A stretch of 64,000 nt of DNA. Source: Potentilla sterilis. Lineage: Eukaryota > Streptophyta > Magnoliopsida > Rosales > Rosaceae. Both the position numbers and the translations under genes were made by a program. This document shows, in pieces, positions 9,773 through 20,880 of this stretch. The DNA lies in the NCBI GenBank assembly GCA_963682095.1, contig OY821757.1, positions 53,627,020 through 53,691,019 on the forward strand, read 5' to 3'. The notes under the pieces are model-generated. The model did not search any database, was not told where the DNA came from, and saw only the letters and a list, made by a program, of their open reading frames with translations. Each line of letters begins with the position of its first letter. Within the stretch, counting starts at the first letter, position 1.

Positions 9773-12162
9773 ATGTACACTTCGAGTTCGGATGGGGCTT
9801 CTGAATCTGCCGCCAGAGGTCCTATCGTGGATGATGTGGAGAGAATGCAGGACTGGCTTGATTCTGAAGCCCCAGAGCACGAAGCCACGGACCGCTCCGG
9901 GAGCGGGGCTTCGTCTACGTCCTCAGCTTCCGGGTCGGATTCCTCGGAAGCTGAAATACCGCACGGGGTTCGCATGGCCGGTGCTCCCGTTGAAAGCTAC
10001 ACTCTCGGCAGAGGAAGAACTGCCGTGGTGTGCGACGAACCGGAGGGTAGCATGACCTCTGCGAAAATTGCTGCGTTCCGGGAGACGTGGGGTGTCCCGG
10101 ACGACGTCCTGCTTCGTCTGCTGAACCCCGGAGAGTCAGCCTGCAACCCGGAGGAGGGTTGGGTTGCCGTGCATCCAGATCAGTTCCGGCACGGGATGTC
10201 GCTACCGCTGCCCGACTTCGTGCAGTATATACTCAGTGCGCTGCCAGCATCGCCCGCACAGCTTCCCGGGCTCCAATGGAGGCGGTTACTAAGTCTAGGC
10301 TGCCTATACGACCTCTCCGGAATGAGCATGCCTACGATCAACGAATTCCGGGCGCTGTATAGGTTGTCCTACTCGAGGAAGACGGGGTCCAAAGGCTGCC
10401 TGTCCTTCAATTCCCGGAACAACCAATCGGTCATCACCACTATGCCTACATGGGTAGACAATAGTTGGAGAAAGAAGGTGATGATGGCGGGCGGGGCTTG
10501 GCAGGTGAAGAGGAGGATGTACCAGGTGCCTGGCGCCTTTCAACCCATAGGGGACCAGTCATTCGAGCTGTCCGAGCTGGAGCGTGAGAGGATCTCAACC
10601 GTTCTTGGCTGCTGGGACCACCTGGAACGGAGCTCGTACAATTTCATCCGGCGAGAAGTGCTGGAACACTGTGGGCTCGGGCGGGATCCCGGTGTGTAGC
10701 AAACCCTAGCGGTGATACCTTTGCTAGTTTTGCTGAAAAAATTTCTAACTTTTGCTTGTCCTGCAGGTGCGTCAACCCGGGCGGTCATCAAGCCCGAAAA
10801 CACTCTTTCCATGGATGGGGAAAACCTCCTGAGGCAGCTGACGGAGAAGGGTGCGAGCGTCGCACGGTCCACGGTGGAGGAGGACGGGCGGGTCACGATG
10901 CATCCGGATCCCAGGGCCCGGGATGTGGATGAGTCCTCCTACCTCTTGGAGCGGGTGAAGACCCACCACTCTGCGCCGTCGGCGGTGCCCGGGAAGGGCA
11001 AGAGTACCGGGGGGCCGGTGCGGATCCCGGGGGGAGCAAACAGGATCCCCAACCGTTCTGTGGCCCTGCCCATCGCTGCCCGTGTTCCTCGTGCCAGCGC
11101 ACGTTCTGCTTCTCCCGAAGCCCGGGGAGAGAAGCGGAAAGGACCGGACGTTCCGTCCTCCCGGCTGGTGACACTAACCGGTGGGTCGTCCCGGGAGAAC
11201 CTGGCCAAGTGGGTCAGGATAACCAGCAGCGGACCATCCAATGCTGGGGAGGGAGCTGCCGCTGATCGGCAGAGCAGTTCTGCTCCTGCAGAGGCCCCGA
11301 TGGGAAGCCCGGACAATGCTCTCGTCCGGCGGATGTTGGCGGACCTGGCCAGCTTCGGCCTGGACAAGCCCGGGGTCGATGGTGTGCTGGCGGGTGGCAA
11401 CCGGCCAAAATGCAAGGAATCCATCTTCCGGGTAAGTACTGCATGGTACCTTAAAACTGTTTATAGCTTGCTTTCTTCGCTTTTTGACTAACTGCCTTTG
11501 CTGTCCTGCAGCTGCTCTACAGCCTATACCAATCGGATGCGAGCGAGGAGCTCCCAGAGCTGAGGAGACAGATAACTGCCTTATCTGAATCTCAGAAGCG
11601 TCTGGAGGTGGAGAAGTCCAGCTCGGATCGGGAGAAGGCCAGGGCGGAGGAGAGGGCCAAGAAGATGGAGGAAAAGGCTCGGGGGCTGGAAGAGAGGGCC
11701 CGGGGGCTGGAGGAGCAAACCCGGAGCCTGGAGAAGGAGAGGGAGCGGGCCGATGCGGAGAGAGCCGAGCTGGAGGCCAAGATAGACGAGCTCCAGGTGC
11801 GTGCCACCTCTGCTGCTGCTGCCGGGGGAGATGACCCGGAACAATACAACCGGTTCGTTCTTCAATACGAGGAGAGCGACCGGTTCCTGGATTGCCTGGA
11901 GAAGGCCCGGGAAGAGGGCATCTCGGATGCGTACACGGAATGGGCGGCAAAGGGGTGGCTAGACACCTCCCTGATGCCGGATGGCTCTGCCGAAGGAGAT
12001 GCTCCTGAGGAGCCGGTCATCCAGCAGCTACCGGTAGAGGGGCAGCCGGGAGAAGCGGTTCGCTCGCACTTGGATTCTTCTACCAACGGTGCCGAGCCTA
12101 CCGGAGCCACAGCCGGAGCTGAGGTCAACGACGAAGCTATCGCTGGAAGCGTGGCTCCTTAG
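9773..12162 (+). CDS. Antisense ORF (aORF) of nested element: PF04195-like protein with coiled coil
   Basis: Three exons join in frame: 9773-10691, 10767-11431 and 11512-12162 (donors CCCG|GTGTGT and CCGG|GTAAGT; acceptors CCTGCAG and CCTGCAG). The sum is 2,235 nt, that is 744 residues plus stop, with no internal stop. An acidic Ser-rich N-terminus is followed at about residues 130-200 by a helical block with SLPLPDFVQYILSAL, SPAQLPGLQWRRLLSLG and PTINEFRALYRL. This resembles the 'putative gypsy type transposon' family (PF04195), known from antisense ORFs of Tat elements. A basic middle leads to a charged coiled coil (about 545-625, repeated EERARGLEE heptads) and an acidic tail. It lies antisense to gag and converges with it, and has its own TATA box, leader intron and downstream gaatat-type signals. 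Function unknown; the coiled coil suggests self-association. Confidence 0.82.
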
Positions 12163-12348
12163 GACTTTTCCTAGCCTTCTTTTTCTTGTAAAACTCTCCG
12201 GAACGGTTACTGCTTGTACACTTCAATTGATTATGAATATATTTGAGCTTGCGGGGCCAAAGTTTTTCAAAAGTAGTTTGCATATATGTGATCTTTACAA
12301 TCGGTTGAACCGGCGATATGCCAAACTAACCGCTCAGACTTAGCGGGT
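12163..12348. other. Convergent 3' region between antisense gene and gag
   Basis: An AT-rich stretch between the two stop codons. It holds an attatgaatatatttg stretch usable as a plus-strand poly(A) signal and the motif cttgcggggccaaag (12248-12262). Similar motifs occur beyond the 3' ends of pol in elements 1 and 2. No ORF of its own. Confidence 0.5.
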
Positions 12349-14187
12349 TTACCAGGCCTGGTCACTCTCCCGGTCGGGGTCTGCTCTTCTCTCCCCTACG
12401 TACCGCTGAAGTTGGCCGTTATCAATCAAGCCCTGCACCGCGGTCTTGAGGGCGAAGCACTGATTCGTCCGATGAGTTGCCTCATCGTGATACGAGCAGT
12501 ACTTGCCCGTCTGCGTCGTTGTAAGCTTCCCCTTGGGGTACTTTCTCTGGGGCGGTGGGGCGATGATGCTCCCGTTCTCCAACAGAATGTCCTCATAGGA
12601 TGCGGTGAGAGTGGAGAAGACCTCTTGACCGGCGGATGGTGCTGGCATGATCGCCAGGGGGCGCTCTTGGCGGTACGGTGTTGGCTTGTTCTCGGCCCGG
12701 GGCTGGGGCCTGTCGGAGATGGGCCTCTGCTGCCGCTGTGGCCAGCTCTTGCCGTTGTTGTTGTTGTTGTTCCGGCTGGGTCGACGACTCCCGTGCTGGG
12801 TTCGCTGGCTGGGCTTGCTCTCCTGACTGTGCGGGAGGTTCTCCTCCCGGGGATGGTCCTCCTGCTGCCCATCCCGCTTCCTCTTCAGCAGATGGTTCCC
12901 ATAGGTCTCGTGATCGGCCTGGGCATGCCGGATGACCATTGCCATCAACTCGTCGTAGCCCTGCGGGAGCTCTACCCGGACGGCGTAGGAAAACTTCCCC
13001 GCTCGAAGCCCTTGTTTGAACGCCATCTCGGCGATGCCCTTGTCCAGGTTCCGGACTCCGGCCGTGGCCGTCTGCCACCGGTTGACAAAGGTCCTCAACC
13101 CCTCTCCGGGGGCTTGGATGCAGTTGAAAATGATGGTGGACGTCCGCGCTCCCTCGACCCGGAGGATGAAGTGGCCTACAAACCGGTCAGCCAACTGCTC
13201 GAACGCCTCGATTGAATTCGCCGGAAGCTCGTAGAACCAACTGAGCGCTTCTCCGGATAGGGTCTCCTGGAAGATGTTGCAGCAGACTGCATCGGAGTAA
13301 CCCTTGGCGCAGGTTTGGGACCGGAAGCTGTCCAGATGCTGATACGGGCAACCGGACCCGGAATAGGTGAGCTTGAGGGACTTCTGGTTGCCAGATCTTC
13401 CCGACTCTATGACTCGGTGCGAAAAGGGGTCCATGCGCTCGTTGAACCGGGCGCCCTCCATCTGCCGGGCGGCTCTTCTCTCGTTTGCCTCCATCTGGGC
13501 CTTTAAATCCGACACGGTGTTAGCCAGCAGTTGCAATGCCCGGGCGGTCGGAGTATTAGCTTCATCCACAGACGAAGCGTGCGGCTGGTGGGAGGTCGGC
13601 GTGCTCTTCGGCAGGTCTTCGCCGGCTTGCGACTTTTCTCGCAAAGGATCACCGGGCCGGGCGCCCGACGACTGCCCTGCCTCCAGCTGGCGGGGTTGGA
13701 TTGGCGGGGGTGCTGCTTGCTCCTCGGCCATGGCTTCACTGTGCTGTTGCCCTCTCTCTAGGGCGGCAACCAAGGCGGCATTCACCGCCTCCATCTCTTC
13801 GTATCGGGCCTGGGACTTGGCCCTGTCCCGGTCGTTCTCCTCCCTGAGACGACTGACCTCTGCGGCCATTGCTCGTACCTCTCCCGCCATGCCGTCATGG
13901 TCGGGGCTGTACGTGGGGTCTCGGTCCTGGCTCTCAGACTGATCGCTCAGATCATCTGAGAACGTCAGGGACAGGCCACGAACCACTGGACTGTCCTCGT
14001 CCCCTGCCGGGTCTTTCCCGCGTGAGCTCTCGTGGCGGGGCTCCGGCATGCCGGAGGGTCCTCCACAGCTCCTTCCTAGATCGCTGCCCTGATCGCCACG
14101 CGGCTCCCGTATGACGACCGGGGTGGAGGTGAGCGTTTGCACAACTGCAACACGTCCCTCCTCGGTGGTTCCTCTCTCTTGACTCAT
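12349..14187 (-). CDS. gag: Gag of nested gag-only element
   Basis: Gag polyprotein for particle assembly, on the minus strand. The first ATG is at 14187 (MSQERGTTEEG); the open frame extends a few codons upstream without ATG. 612 codons to TAA-type termination at 12349. An N-terminal coiled-coil-like segment (about 95-155; RLREENDRDRAKSQARYEEM) precedes a Retrotrans_gag domain (about 275-430) with YQHLDSFR, TLSGEALSWFYELP, FEQLADRFVGHF and GEGLRTFVNRW. An Asn/Gln-rich stretch follows (about 470-510), then a knuckle-like YCSYHDEATHRTNQC near the end. The frame is intact. It stops right after the knuckle with no protease, unlike full-length relatives. PBS to ATG is about 50 bp. No neighbouring pol is present. 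Confidence 0.88.
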   Translation of the reverse strand: MSQERGTTEEGRVAVVQTLTSTPVVIREPRGDQGSDLGRSCGGPSGMPEPRHESSRGKDPAGDEDSPVVRGLSLTFSDDLSDQSESQDRDPTYSPDHDGMAGEVRAMAAEVSRLREENDRDRAKSQARYEEMEAVNAALVAALERGQQHSEAMAEEQAAPPPIQPRQLEAGQSSGARPGDPLREKSQAGEDLPKSTPTSHQPHASSVDEANTPTARALQLLANTVSDLKAQMEANERRAARQMEGARFNERMDPFSHRVIESGRSGNQKSLKLTYSGSGCPYQHLDSFRSQTCAKGYSDAVCCNIFQETLSGEALSWFYELPANSIEAFEQLADRFVGHFILRVEGARTSTIIFNCIQAPGEGLRTFVNRWQTATAGVRNLDKGIAEMAFKQGLRAGKFSYAVRVELPQGYDELMAMVIRHAQADHETYGNHLLKRKRDGQQEDHPREENLPHSQESKPSQRTQHGSRRPSRNNNNNNGKSWPQRQQRPISDRPQPRAENKPTPYRQERPLAIMPAPSAGQEVFSTLTASYEDILLENGSIIAPPPQRKYPKGKLTTTQTGKYCSYHDEATHRTNQCFALKTAVQGLIDNGQLQRYVGERRADPDRESDQAW

Positions 14188-14237
14188 TTCCACAATCTTA
14201 GCCAGCGGTGTTGCTTGCACGGCTTCTTGTTCAGGAT

Positions 14238-14256
14238 TCCCACAGACGGCGCCAAT
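14238..14256 (-). other. Primer-binding site of nested element
   Basis: On the minus strand, directly after the 5' LTR, the sequence is AT then TGGCGCCGTCTGTGGGA: the TGGCGCC-type site common in Tat/Athila-group gypsy elements. This fixes the element's orientation. Confidence 0.88.
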
Positions 14257-14710
14257 TGTTTCTGCCTAAACCCGGGGGTCTAGTAGATACAGGTGAATCC
14301 TCAGTGATCTCCTGCTAACCTGCTCACTAAGGGGAATACCGGGCGGGCCGGTCTTCTCCTTTCCGATGCCTAAGTCAGTATAGTTGGAATGTATATAACT
14401 TAAGCACGTATGTAAGCGGTGAGTGAGATCAGTTACCCATTTATGGTGGTAGCTGAGGCCCATATATAGGTGGTTGGGGGTGAGGGCTGGCCTCACCCTT
14501 CGATGTGGGACTGGTTCCCTTCTGTTTGTCCATTCTGGTGCCCTCTTTGGCAGGCAAGCGTCCCTGGTCCCAGGATCCCTGGAGGCCGGATAGAGTGTTG
14601 GGCCCCGAGGCCTGGTGCTGGTGATCCGATCCTGGGTCCTGGGCCGGGCCCTGGTGCACTTGCCGCGGGTCTGTGGGCTTGCTGTAGCCCCTCTGCGGCT
14701 ACTGTCAACA
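14257..14710 (-). repeat. 5' LTR of nested gag-only element
   Basis: 454 bp, partner of 7005-7458; flanked on the outer side by the ACCAA duplication (14711-14715). Open frames running from here into pol are fortuitous. Confidence 0.95.
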
Positions 14711-17700
14711 ACCAAGATATGCCGGGTTTGTCAAAGGAGCTGGCTTGCCATCGCCTGCCCATCAAGGAAGGATGTTGGCCAGTCAAACAAGAGCAACGTC
14801 GGATGAATGCTGAAACTGCAATGGCGGTCAAACAAGAGGTTCAGAGCATGGTTGAGGCTGGGATAATCAGACCGACTCTTTATCCGGAATGGTTATCCAA
14901 CATTGTTCCTGTTAGGAAGAAGAATGGCAAGATTAGAGTCTGTGTGGACTACAGAGATTTGAATACTGCATCACCTAAGGACGTCTATCCTATGCCTATA
15001 GCGGATATGTTGGTGGATGCAGTAGCGGGGCATGAGATGTTATCTTTTATGGATGGTACAGCAGGTTATCACCAGATTCCTATATTCGAGCCAGACATCC
15101 CTAAAACGGCTTTCCGCTGCCTCGGGTTGACAGGAGCATTTGAATATCTTAGTATGCCATTTGGCTTAACCAATGCAGGAGCTACATACCAACGTGCAAT
15201 GAACGTTATTTTCAGTAAGATATTGGGGGACATCCTGGAGGTCTACATTGACGATGTGGTGGTAAAGTCAAAGAAAAGAGACGACCACATTGATCATCTC
15301 CGAGGGGTGTTCACTATCATGAGAAAGCACCAGCTTAAAATGAATCCAGCCAAGTGCGTTTTTGGGGTTTGTGCTGGCGACTTTCTGGGGTTTGTGGTGC
15401 ATGAGAGAGGCATTGAGGTGGCTGGCGACAAGGTACAGGCTGTGCTAGATGCACCAGCGCCAAGGAACAAGAAAGAGTTACAAAGCTTGTTGGGTAAAAT
15501 TAATTTCCTCCGAAGGTTTATATCCAACTCAGCAGGCAAGGTTGCACCTTTCTCTCCTCTGCTCAAACTCAAACCAGGAGAAGAATTTAAATGGGATCCT
15601 GAGCACCAAGCAACTTTTGACAGGATCAAGGAATACTTGGCTAGTCCGCCAGTCCTTCGGCCGCCCACGCCTGGTATTCCCCTAAAATTATATATTTCTG
15701 CGTCTGATATTTCTATTGCAGGGCTGTTGGCTCAGGATGAGACTCTAGCGGACGACAAGAAGATTGAATATGCAGTTTCTTACATTAGCAGGACACTGTT
15801 GGATGCAGAGACTAGGTATTCACCAATCGAGCGGCTATGTTTGGCCCTATATTTTGCTGGTGTTAAGCTTCGCCACTATATGCTTTCCTTCACAACGATA
15901 GTGGTGGCACAGACGGATTTGGTGAAGTATATGCTAACGAGACCTATCCTAAGGGGTAGGATTGGCAAGTGGGTGTTAGCCCTTTCAGAATTTTCCCTGC
16001 AATATGCACCACTGAAGGCTATGACTGGTCAGGCAATAGCAGATTTTCTTTTACACCATCCTATCAAGGAGGAATTCACAAAACCGCCAAAGTTTGCTAG
16101 CATGATCCGGTACCAGCCTTGGACTTTACACTTTGACGGTAGTAGTACCAGTAAACTGGCGGGTGCAGGGATTTGTATTCAAAATCAAGCAGGTACCAAG
16201 TATCTTTACTCTTTTCAGCTGGAATGGACGTGCACCAATAACCAGGCAGAGTATGAAGCATTGCTCATTGGGCTGGAATTACTGATAGACCTGGGAGCAC
16301 AAGAAATTGAAGTACTTGGAGACTCTATGCTAGTCATTAACCAATTTATGGGGGTCTACAAGTGTGTTTCTTTTCATTTGCTGCATTATTACGAACGGGC
16401 TATTGAGTTGCTGGACCGGTTCATTGATGTTTCCTTAGACTATATTCCCAGGGAGATGAACTTTGCAGCTAATGAGTTGGTGCAGTTGGCCACAGGAATC
16501 AACTTAGCCCATGGAGTAAAGGAAAGAATCCTTAAGGTAGAGCGCAGGACTCTACCATCTTTTGCCATCCGCCGGGAGGACTGCGGAGAGTGGTTGGTTT
16601 CTACAGTCGAGCCTATTGACACTGACTGGCGGATACCAATCATCGCATATTTAAAGGACCCATCAGCACAATCTGAAAGAAGAATCAGATACCTTGCTAC
16701 CAATTACCTTCTCAGGGGAGAGGAACTGTTCCGGAGAGGGGAAGATGGAGTCTTATTAAGGTGTATCTTTAGCATTGAGGCCAAGCGGATCATGAGGGAG
16801 GTACACTTAGGGGTCTGTGGTTTTCATCAGTCCGGACCCAAAATGAGGTGGCTTATTAGAAGATATGGATACTACTAGCCATCTGTTTTGAAAGACTGTC
16901 ATAGTTTTGCTCAGGGTTGTCAGGAATGCCAAAAGCATGGACCAGTTCAGCGGATTCCAAACATTCCTCTACAGCCTATTATCAAACCTTGGCCTGGCAG
17001 GGGTTGGGCATTGGATTTTGTAGGAGAGATTAACCCCCATTCATCCTTACAGCACAAGTTTATTTTGTTGGGTACTGATTTCTTTACCAAGTGGGTAGAG
17101 GCTATCCCGACAAGGAACTGTGATGCTGACACCGTCATCCGCTTTGTGTTCCAAAATATTATTTGCAGATATAGTATCCCGGAATGCATAGTAGCGGACA
17201 GGGGGGCAGCCTTCATGGCCGAGAAAACCCAAACTTGGCTAGCGGATTATGGTATTCAGTTCCTGCATTCTTCTCCTTGTTATGCTCAATCCAATGGTCA
17301 AGCAGAAGCTACTAACAAGGTTATTATATCTATCATGAAGAAGATGCTCACAGATAACCCAAGGTCATGACACACTCAACTTGATAACACACTATGGGCC
17401 TATAGGACTTCCAAAATGACTCCTACTGGTACTACTCCTTATTCGTTGATGTACGGCCATGATGCTGTTCTACCATTGGAAATAAATGTAGCTTCTTTAA
17501 GAGTTCGTGAGCAACACCAGCTGCTTGGTGAGGATTATGTGCAGGCCATGTTCCAGGAGCATGAGGACCTTGACGAGAAGCGGCTTGAAGCCTTGGACAA
17601 TATCATCCTGGAGAAGCAGAAGATCGCCAAGGCGTATGACAAACGGACCAAGGGTAAGTCCTATGGCAAAAGTGACTTGGTCTGGAAGGTCGCTTTACCT

Positions 17701-17865
17701 CTTGATGAGCCGGGTCGGGGCAAATGGAGTGCTCGTTGGGAGGGTCCATTTGTCATCGATCGTATTGTGGGCAAGGGAGCCTACCAGCTCAGAGACTTGG
17801 AAGGAGAAGTTCATAGAAACTCAATTAATGGGCGCTACCTCAAGAATTACTTTCCAAGTGTTTGA
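14711..17865 (+). pseudogene. pol: Pol of element 1: RT, RNase H, second RNase H, integrase
   Basis: One frame from 14716 to the stop at 17863, interrupted by only two nonsense codons (TAG 16876-16878, TGA 17368-17370). RT shows the EAGIIRPT, RVCVDYRDLN, SFMDGTAGYHQI and YIDDVVVKSK motifs (about 14850-15270). The classical RNase H (about 15650-15900; YISRTLLDAETRYSPIE) is followed by a second, archaeal-type RNase H (about 16115-16500; FDGSS, NNQAEYEALL, GDSMLVI), the hallmark of Tat elements. Integrase shows an HHCC-type finger (HLGVCGFHQSG ... CQEC) and the DDE residues in LDFVGEI, VADRGAAF and GQAEATNK. A C-terminal module (YGKSDLVWKV ... WEGPFVI) ends KNYFPSV. The stops fall at the finger/core boundary and just after the catalytic Glu, so integrase cannot be made whole. 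Confidence 0.92.
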
Positions 17866-19181
17866 GAATATGAAATTCCCCCGGCGGATGATGACACTGG
17901 TCAAAGTTCTTCTTAGTCTAACGTGCTCGGGGGGCATCAAGTCAGAGCGGCGCATCCGCAGGGGTGCTTCCGCCATGTTTTGGGGTTGCTAGTTTTCATT
18001 GCAAAACTGTTAGGGTTTTGTGTTTTCCCTGTTTTATTTAGGCATTCGCCTGGGGTGTCCTTATTCTTGTACTTTTTGATTATCAATAGATTTCCCATCT
18101 TTGCTGATGATTGGCTATAAGTATTGAAATTGCAACTTGCTACATTCATATAAAGCTTTGCGGCCAAAGGCATTACAGGGAGAGGAAAACACGAAGAGCT
18201 ACTAGCTAGCCCTGAAACCGTATCTACATTTTCTGAGTCTTCACTGCTGACGGATATCTCTAGCCCATTCTAGATCCGCTAGAGGAGGCTTAAAGGATGG
18301 AGTTCCACTGCAATGTTGTAACCATCACCGGCCGACGGACCCGTACCGGGGGACTAGGGGCACCCCCGCTTTAGAGGATTGCGTGCGGCAGACGTGGGGA
18401 CAAATGGAAATGGGGCAGCACCCGACCACGTGCTGGAGGCAGTTGCGACTGATGCACTACCATCATTGTTGCCATTTGCCCTTCCGTAGCTGCCAAATTA
18501 GGACTCAGGATCCTCTTCCGCCGCTGAAGATGGTACCTAACCAGGTCACTGGTGTTATTTGCCTCGGAGATCAGCCAAGAGTGGCCAGCTATTCACTGAA
18601 CACCTCGAAGCTCTTGCCCATGGCACATAACGCTAGGTGACCGGGGTTAGGATTTGCTTAACGCTAGGTGACCGAGGTTATAGGGTGTTTAGCAAATTAT
18701 CAGCATGTCTGGTGGAACGGCTTGTGGCAGCCATGGGGTTTGACCATATGCAGATGACACTATTGCTGCCATGTTGCTCTAAGATTGCCAGCCGAATGCA
18801 TTTTCTCTTCAGCAAGGGGTTCCTTTTATACTGCATTCCGGGGGAATCCAGCGGTTGGGATTTGCCATGCCTTTATTGTTGTGGTTCAGCCATATTTATG
18901 AGGTCGCTTGCTTTGGTCGACCGATCAGTTGGGAACCGGTAAGGGTGATAAATGGGGTTTAACTGTCAAATCCTCGGGCTTCCTCCCCTTTTTTCGGTTC
19001 TGCGGTGGTCAAAATCTCATATTAATGACAGTCTGCCTATTCCAAGCTCCGGTTGGGCCGCCTGCCATTAGGCTTGTTATCTATTTCTAGCAGGCCAAAT
19101 TTGCCTCACGGCGAATGGGCTTCTACCCATCCGTTGGATCCTAGCCCACTTTGGGGGGAAGCCATTTCTATTTGCTATTTA
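17866..19181. other. Non-coding 3' region of element 1 after pol
   Basis: No convincing gene. It contains the motif ctttgcggccaaag (18156-18169) just after attcatataaag, a possible cleavage/poly(A) region for pol. Sequence around 18180-18230 (agagctactagctagccctgaaaccgtatct) matches 46480-46515 of element 2. Small open frames at 18383-18942 have no family features. Confidence 0.5.
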
Positions 19182-19852
19182 GGCTTAGTTTGTGACAGCT
19201 TTTGAGGCTGCTTTTGAGACTGTTTTAGCTTTTGGGATTAATGTATAGTGTTTGGTGAAGTCCCTAAAAGCTGCTTTTGGCCAAAATAGATTTTCCCAAA
19301 AGATGAAATCAAAAAGCTAGGAAATAGAGTTTTGGAAAGCAGCTTTTGAAGAAATGGTGGTGCTAAGAAATATGATTGCACAAAGTCTAATGAATGCAAT
19401 GTAGTTGCAATATTAATAGACTCTAATATATTTCGTGTAATGGTTCCATTTGATTATGGTGGAAAATACTTTGTCTAATATTTTAGATGAATTTTGTTTA
19501 ATATTTAAGAATTCTTCGTAAATCTTTTATTTGGTCCAAACAACTGGTCATATATTGCAAAAAATTATACCAAAATAATTACACAAAACCATAGTCTATA
19601 ATTTAGAGAAGTAATATCAATTTTAATAAAACTTTAAATATTTAAGATTATTTTGATAAATACACCCACTCAAAGTACTTTTTACTTAGAACTTACCAAA
19701 CACAAAAAATTACTTTTCGTTCTCATAGCACTTTTGAAAACAGTTTACCAAACACCTAAACTGCTTCCTCTCACAGCAAATTCAAAAGCCATTTTGCTCA
19801 CAGTTGATTCAAAAGTCATTTTACTCACAGCACAGCTGTCCCAAACTAAGCC
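19182..19852. mobile_element. Tourist-like MITE (PIF/Harbinger-type TSD)
   Basis: Terminal inverted repeats GGCTTAGTTTGTGACAGCTT (left) and, inverted, GGCTTAGTTTGGGACAGCTG (right), flanked by the 3-bp duplication TTA (19179-19181, 19853-19855). 671 bp, AT-rich, no coding potential. A TTA duplication with short TIRs fits the PIF/Harbinger group. Confidence 0.8.
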
Positions 19853-19855
19853 TTA

Positions 19856-20201
19856 GTTTACTTGGCTTTGCTTTGTCTTCCACACATCCGCGCAAGCCAG
19901 GTGAACTAAGGGGGCAACATAAGGGCAATATCCGCTTATTTTTCAGATTTTTCGGAGGGCAGAATTTTTGGAAATTTTGAAAATTTTTGAACACACCGTA
20001 GGGTTAAACCCTTTCGTCCCCTGAATTATGGTTTTCAGGAGCATGCGCTTGGGGTGCGCCCTAATTCTCGCCTTTGGTAATAGGACATTCAGTGCAAGTC
20101 TTAATTCTCAAGTGATATTTTATTTGCAAAATAAAGGGCTTTGCGGCCGCGGCTATTACAAAGGCAGAGACTAAATAAACATAAGGAAACATGTCCGCCA
20201 A
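19856..20201. other. Non-coding stretch of element 1
   Basis: No gene seen. It contains a second copy of the 3'-end motif (ctttgcggccgcgg, 20139-20152) preceded by gcaaaataaagg. On the minus strand this lies downstream of the small antisense unit. Confidence 0.4.
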
Positions 20202-20830
20202 CTATCTCTGATACCATCCCGATGCGTAGGGGACATCCGCCAGTCCTTCAATCTGGAATTCCTCCGAGCAGATAGAAGAGGGAAATTCTGAGGGCATTTG
20301 TGATGGAGCATGAAGATTGTTTGGCAGAGTCAGTTTTGGTTTCTTGCGGAACAGAGTGGCGAATAGGGACTTACTGCCTTGAATCTCTTGTTGCTCCAAG
20401 AGCCCAATAGACGAACGCCATCTGTTTTCGCCGAAGAGTGGCCGACCTCGGATCCGGAAGAAGATCACTGAGACAGAACTCCCTTCATAACGAAGAAGAC
20501 AACGGGTCTATTGAGGCATGACCATCCTCACACCGGCGTGGCCTCGACTCAGGTGGAGAAAAATGGTCCCATGAGGCGAGAGGAGGGTACCCGAAACTGC
20601 ATCCGTATTAGGCCTCCGGCCGATGCGAGTAGAAGGGTGCCCAGTCTACAGCTACCAATTTATGCTCACATCCGCCCAGGATATAACATGGGATGTTATG
20701 TTTCAGGATTTATTTAACATGGGGTGTTATGGTTCAGGGATGTTCGGAGGAACATATGAATTTGATCTGGTGGAAAAGATTGAGGAAGCCATAGCGGCTG
20801 ATAAGAGAACCAAAGGAATGAAATAAGGAA
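20202..20830 (-). other. Possible small antisense transcription unit of element 1
   Basis: On the minus strand a TATA box (20881-20887) is followed about 80 bp later by ATGGCTTCCTCAATC, encoding MASSIFSTRSNSYVPPNIPEP before a stop. An 88-codon open frame (20468-20202) lies further downstream and could be a second exon. Element 2 has the same layout at 46675-47115 with an ATG encoding MASTIFSPQ. Conservation of the promoter-ATG arrangement in two diverged copies suggests a real unit, but no complete protein can be assembled and no family is recognised. Confidence 0.35.
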
Positions 20831-20880
20831 CAACATTTTGAGGCGATTTGGGATTCTCAGTTTCAACCAAAGGGTGTTGC

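Larger units (their letters stand above)
7005..14710 (-). mobile_element. Nested gag-only LTR retrotransposon with antisense gene (TR-GAG-like)
   Basis: A 7,706-bp element with two 454-bp LTRs and a 5-bp TSD, inserted inside the RT region of element 1 in the opposite orientation. On the minus strand the order is 5' LTR (14257-14710), PBS, gag (14187-12349), then an oppositely oriented gene (9773-12162, plus strand), a repeat-rich region, PPT and 3' LTR (7005-7458). No protease, RT, RNase H or integrase is present, so it must rely on another element's enzymes. The LTRs differ at about seven positions by eye, so it is younger than its host element, as nesting requires. Gag plus a PF04195-like antisense ORF suggests descent from the Tat clade. 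Confidence 0.92.

Noticed and set aside
12412..13942. Long plus-strand frames opposite gag (267 and 191 codons)
   Set aside because: They are shadows of the GC-rich minus-strand gag, whose knuckle and gag-domain motifs are clear.
14470..14715. Open frame start of the 802-codon ORF as the true start of pol
   Set aside because: Its first 82 codons are LTR of the nested element; the genuine pol frame begins at 6660 and resumes at 14716.
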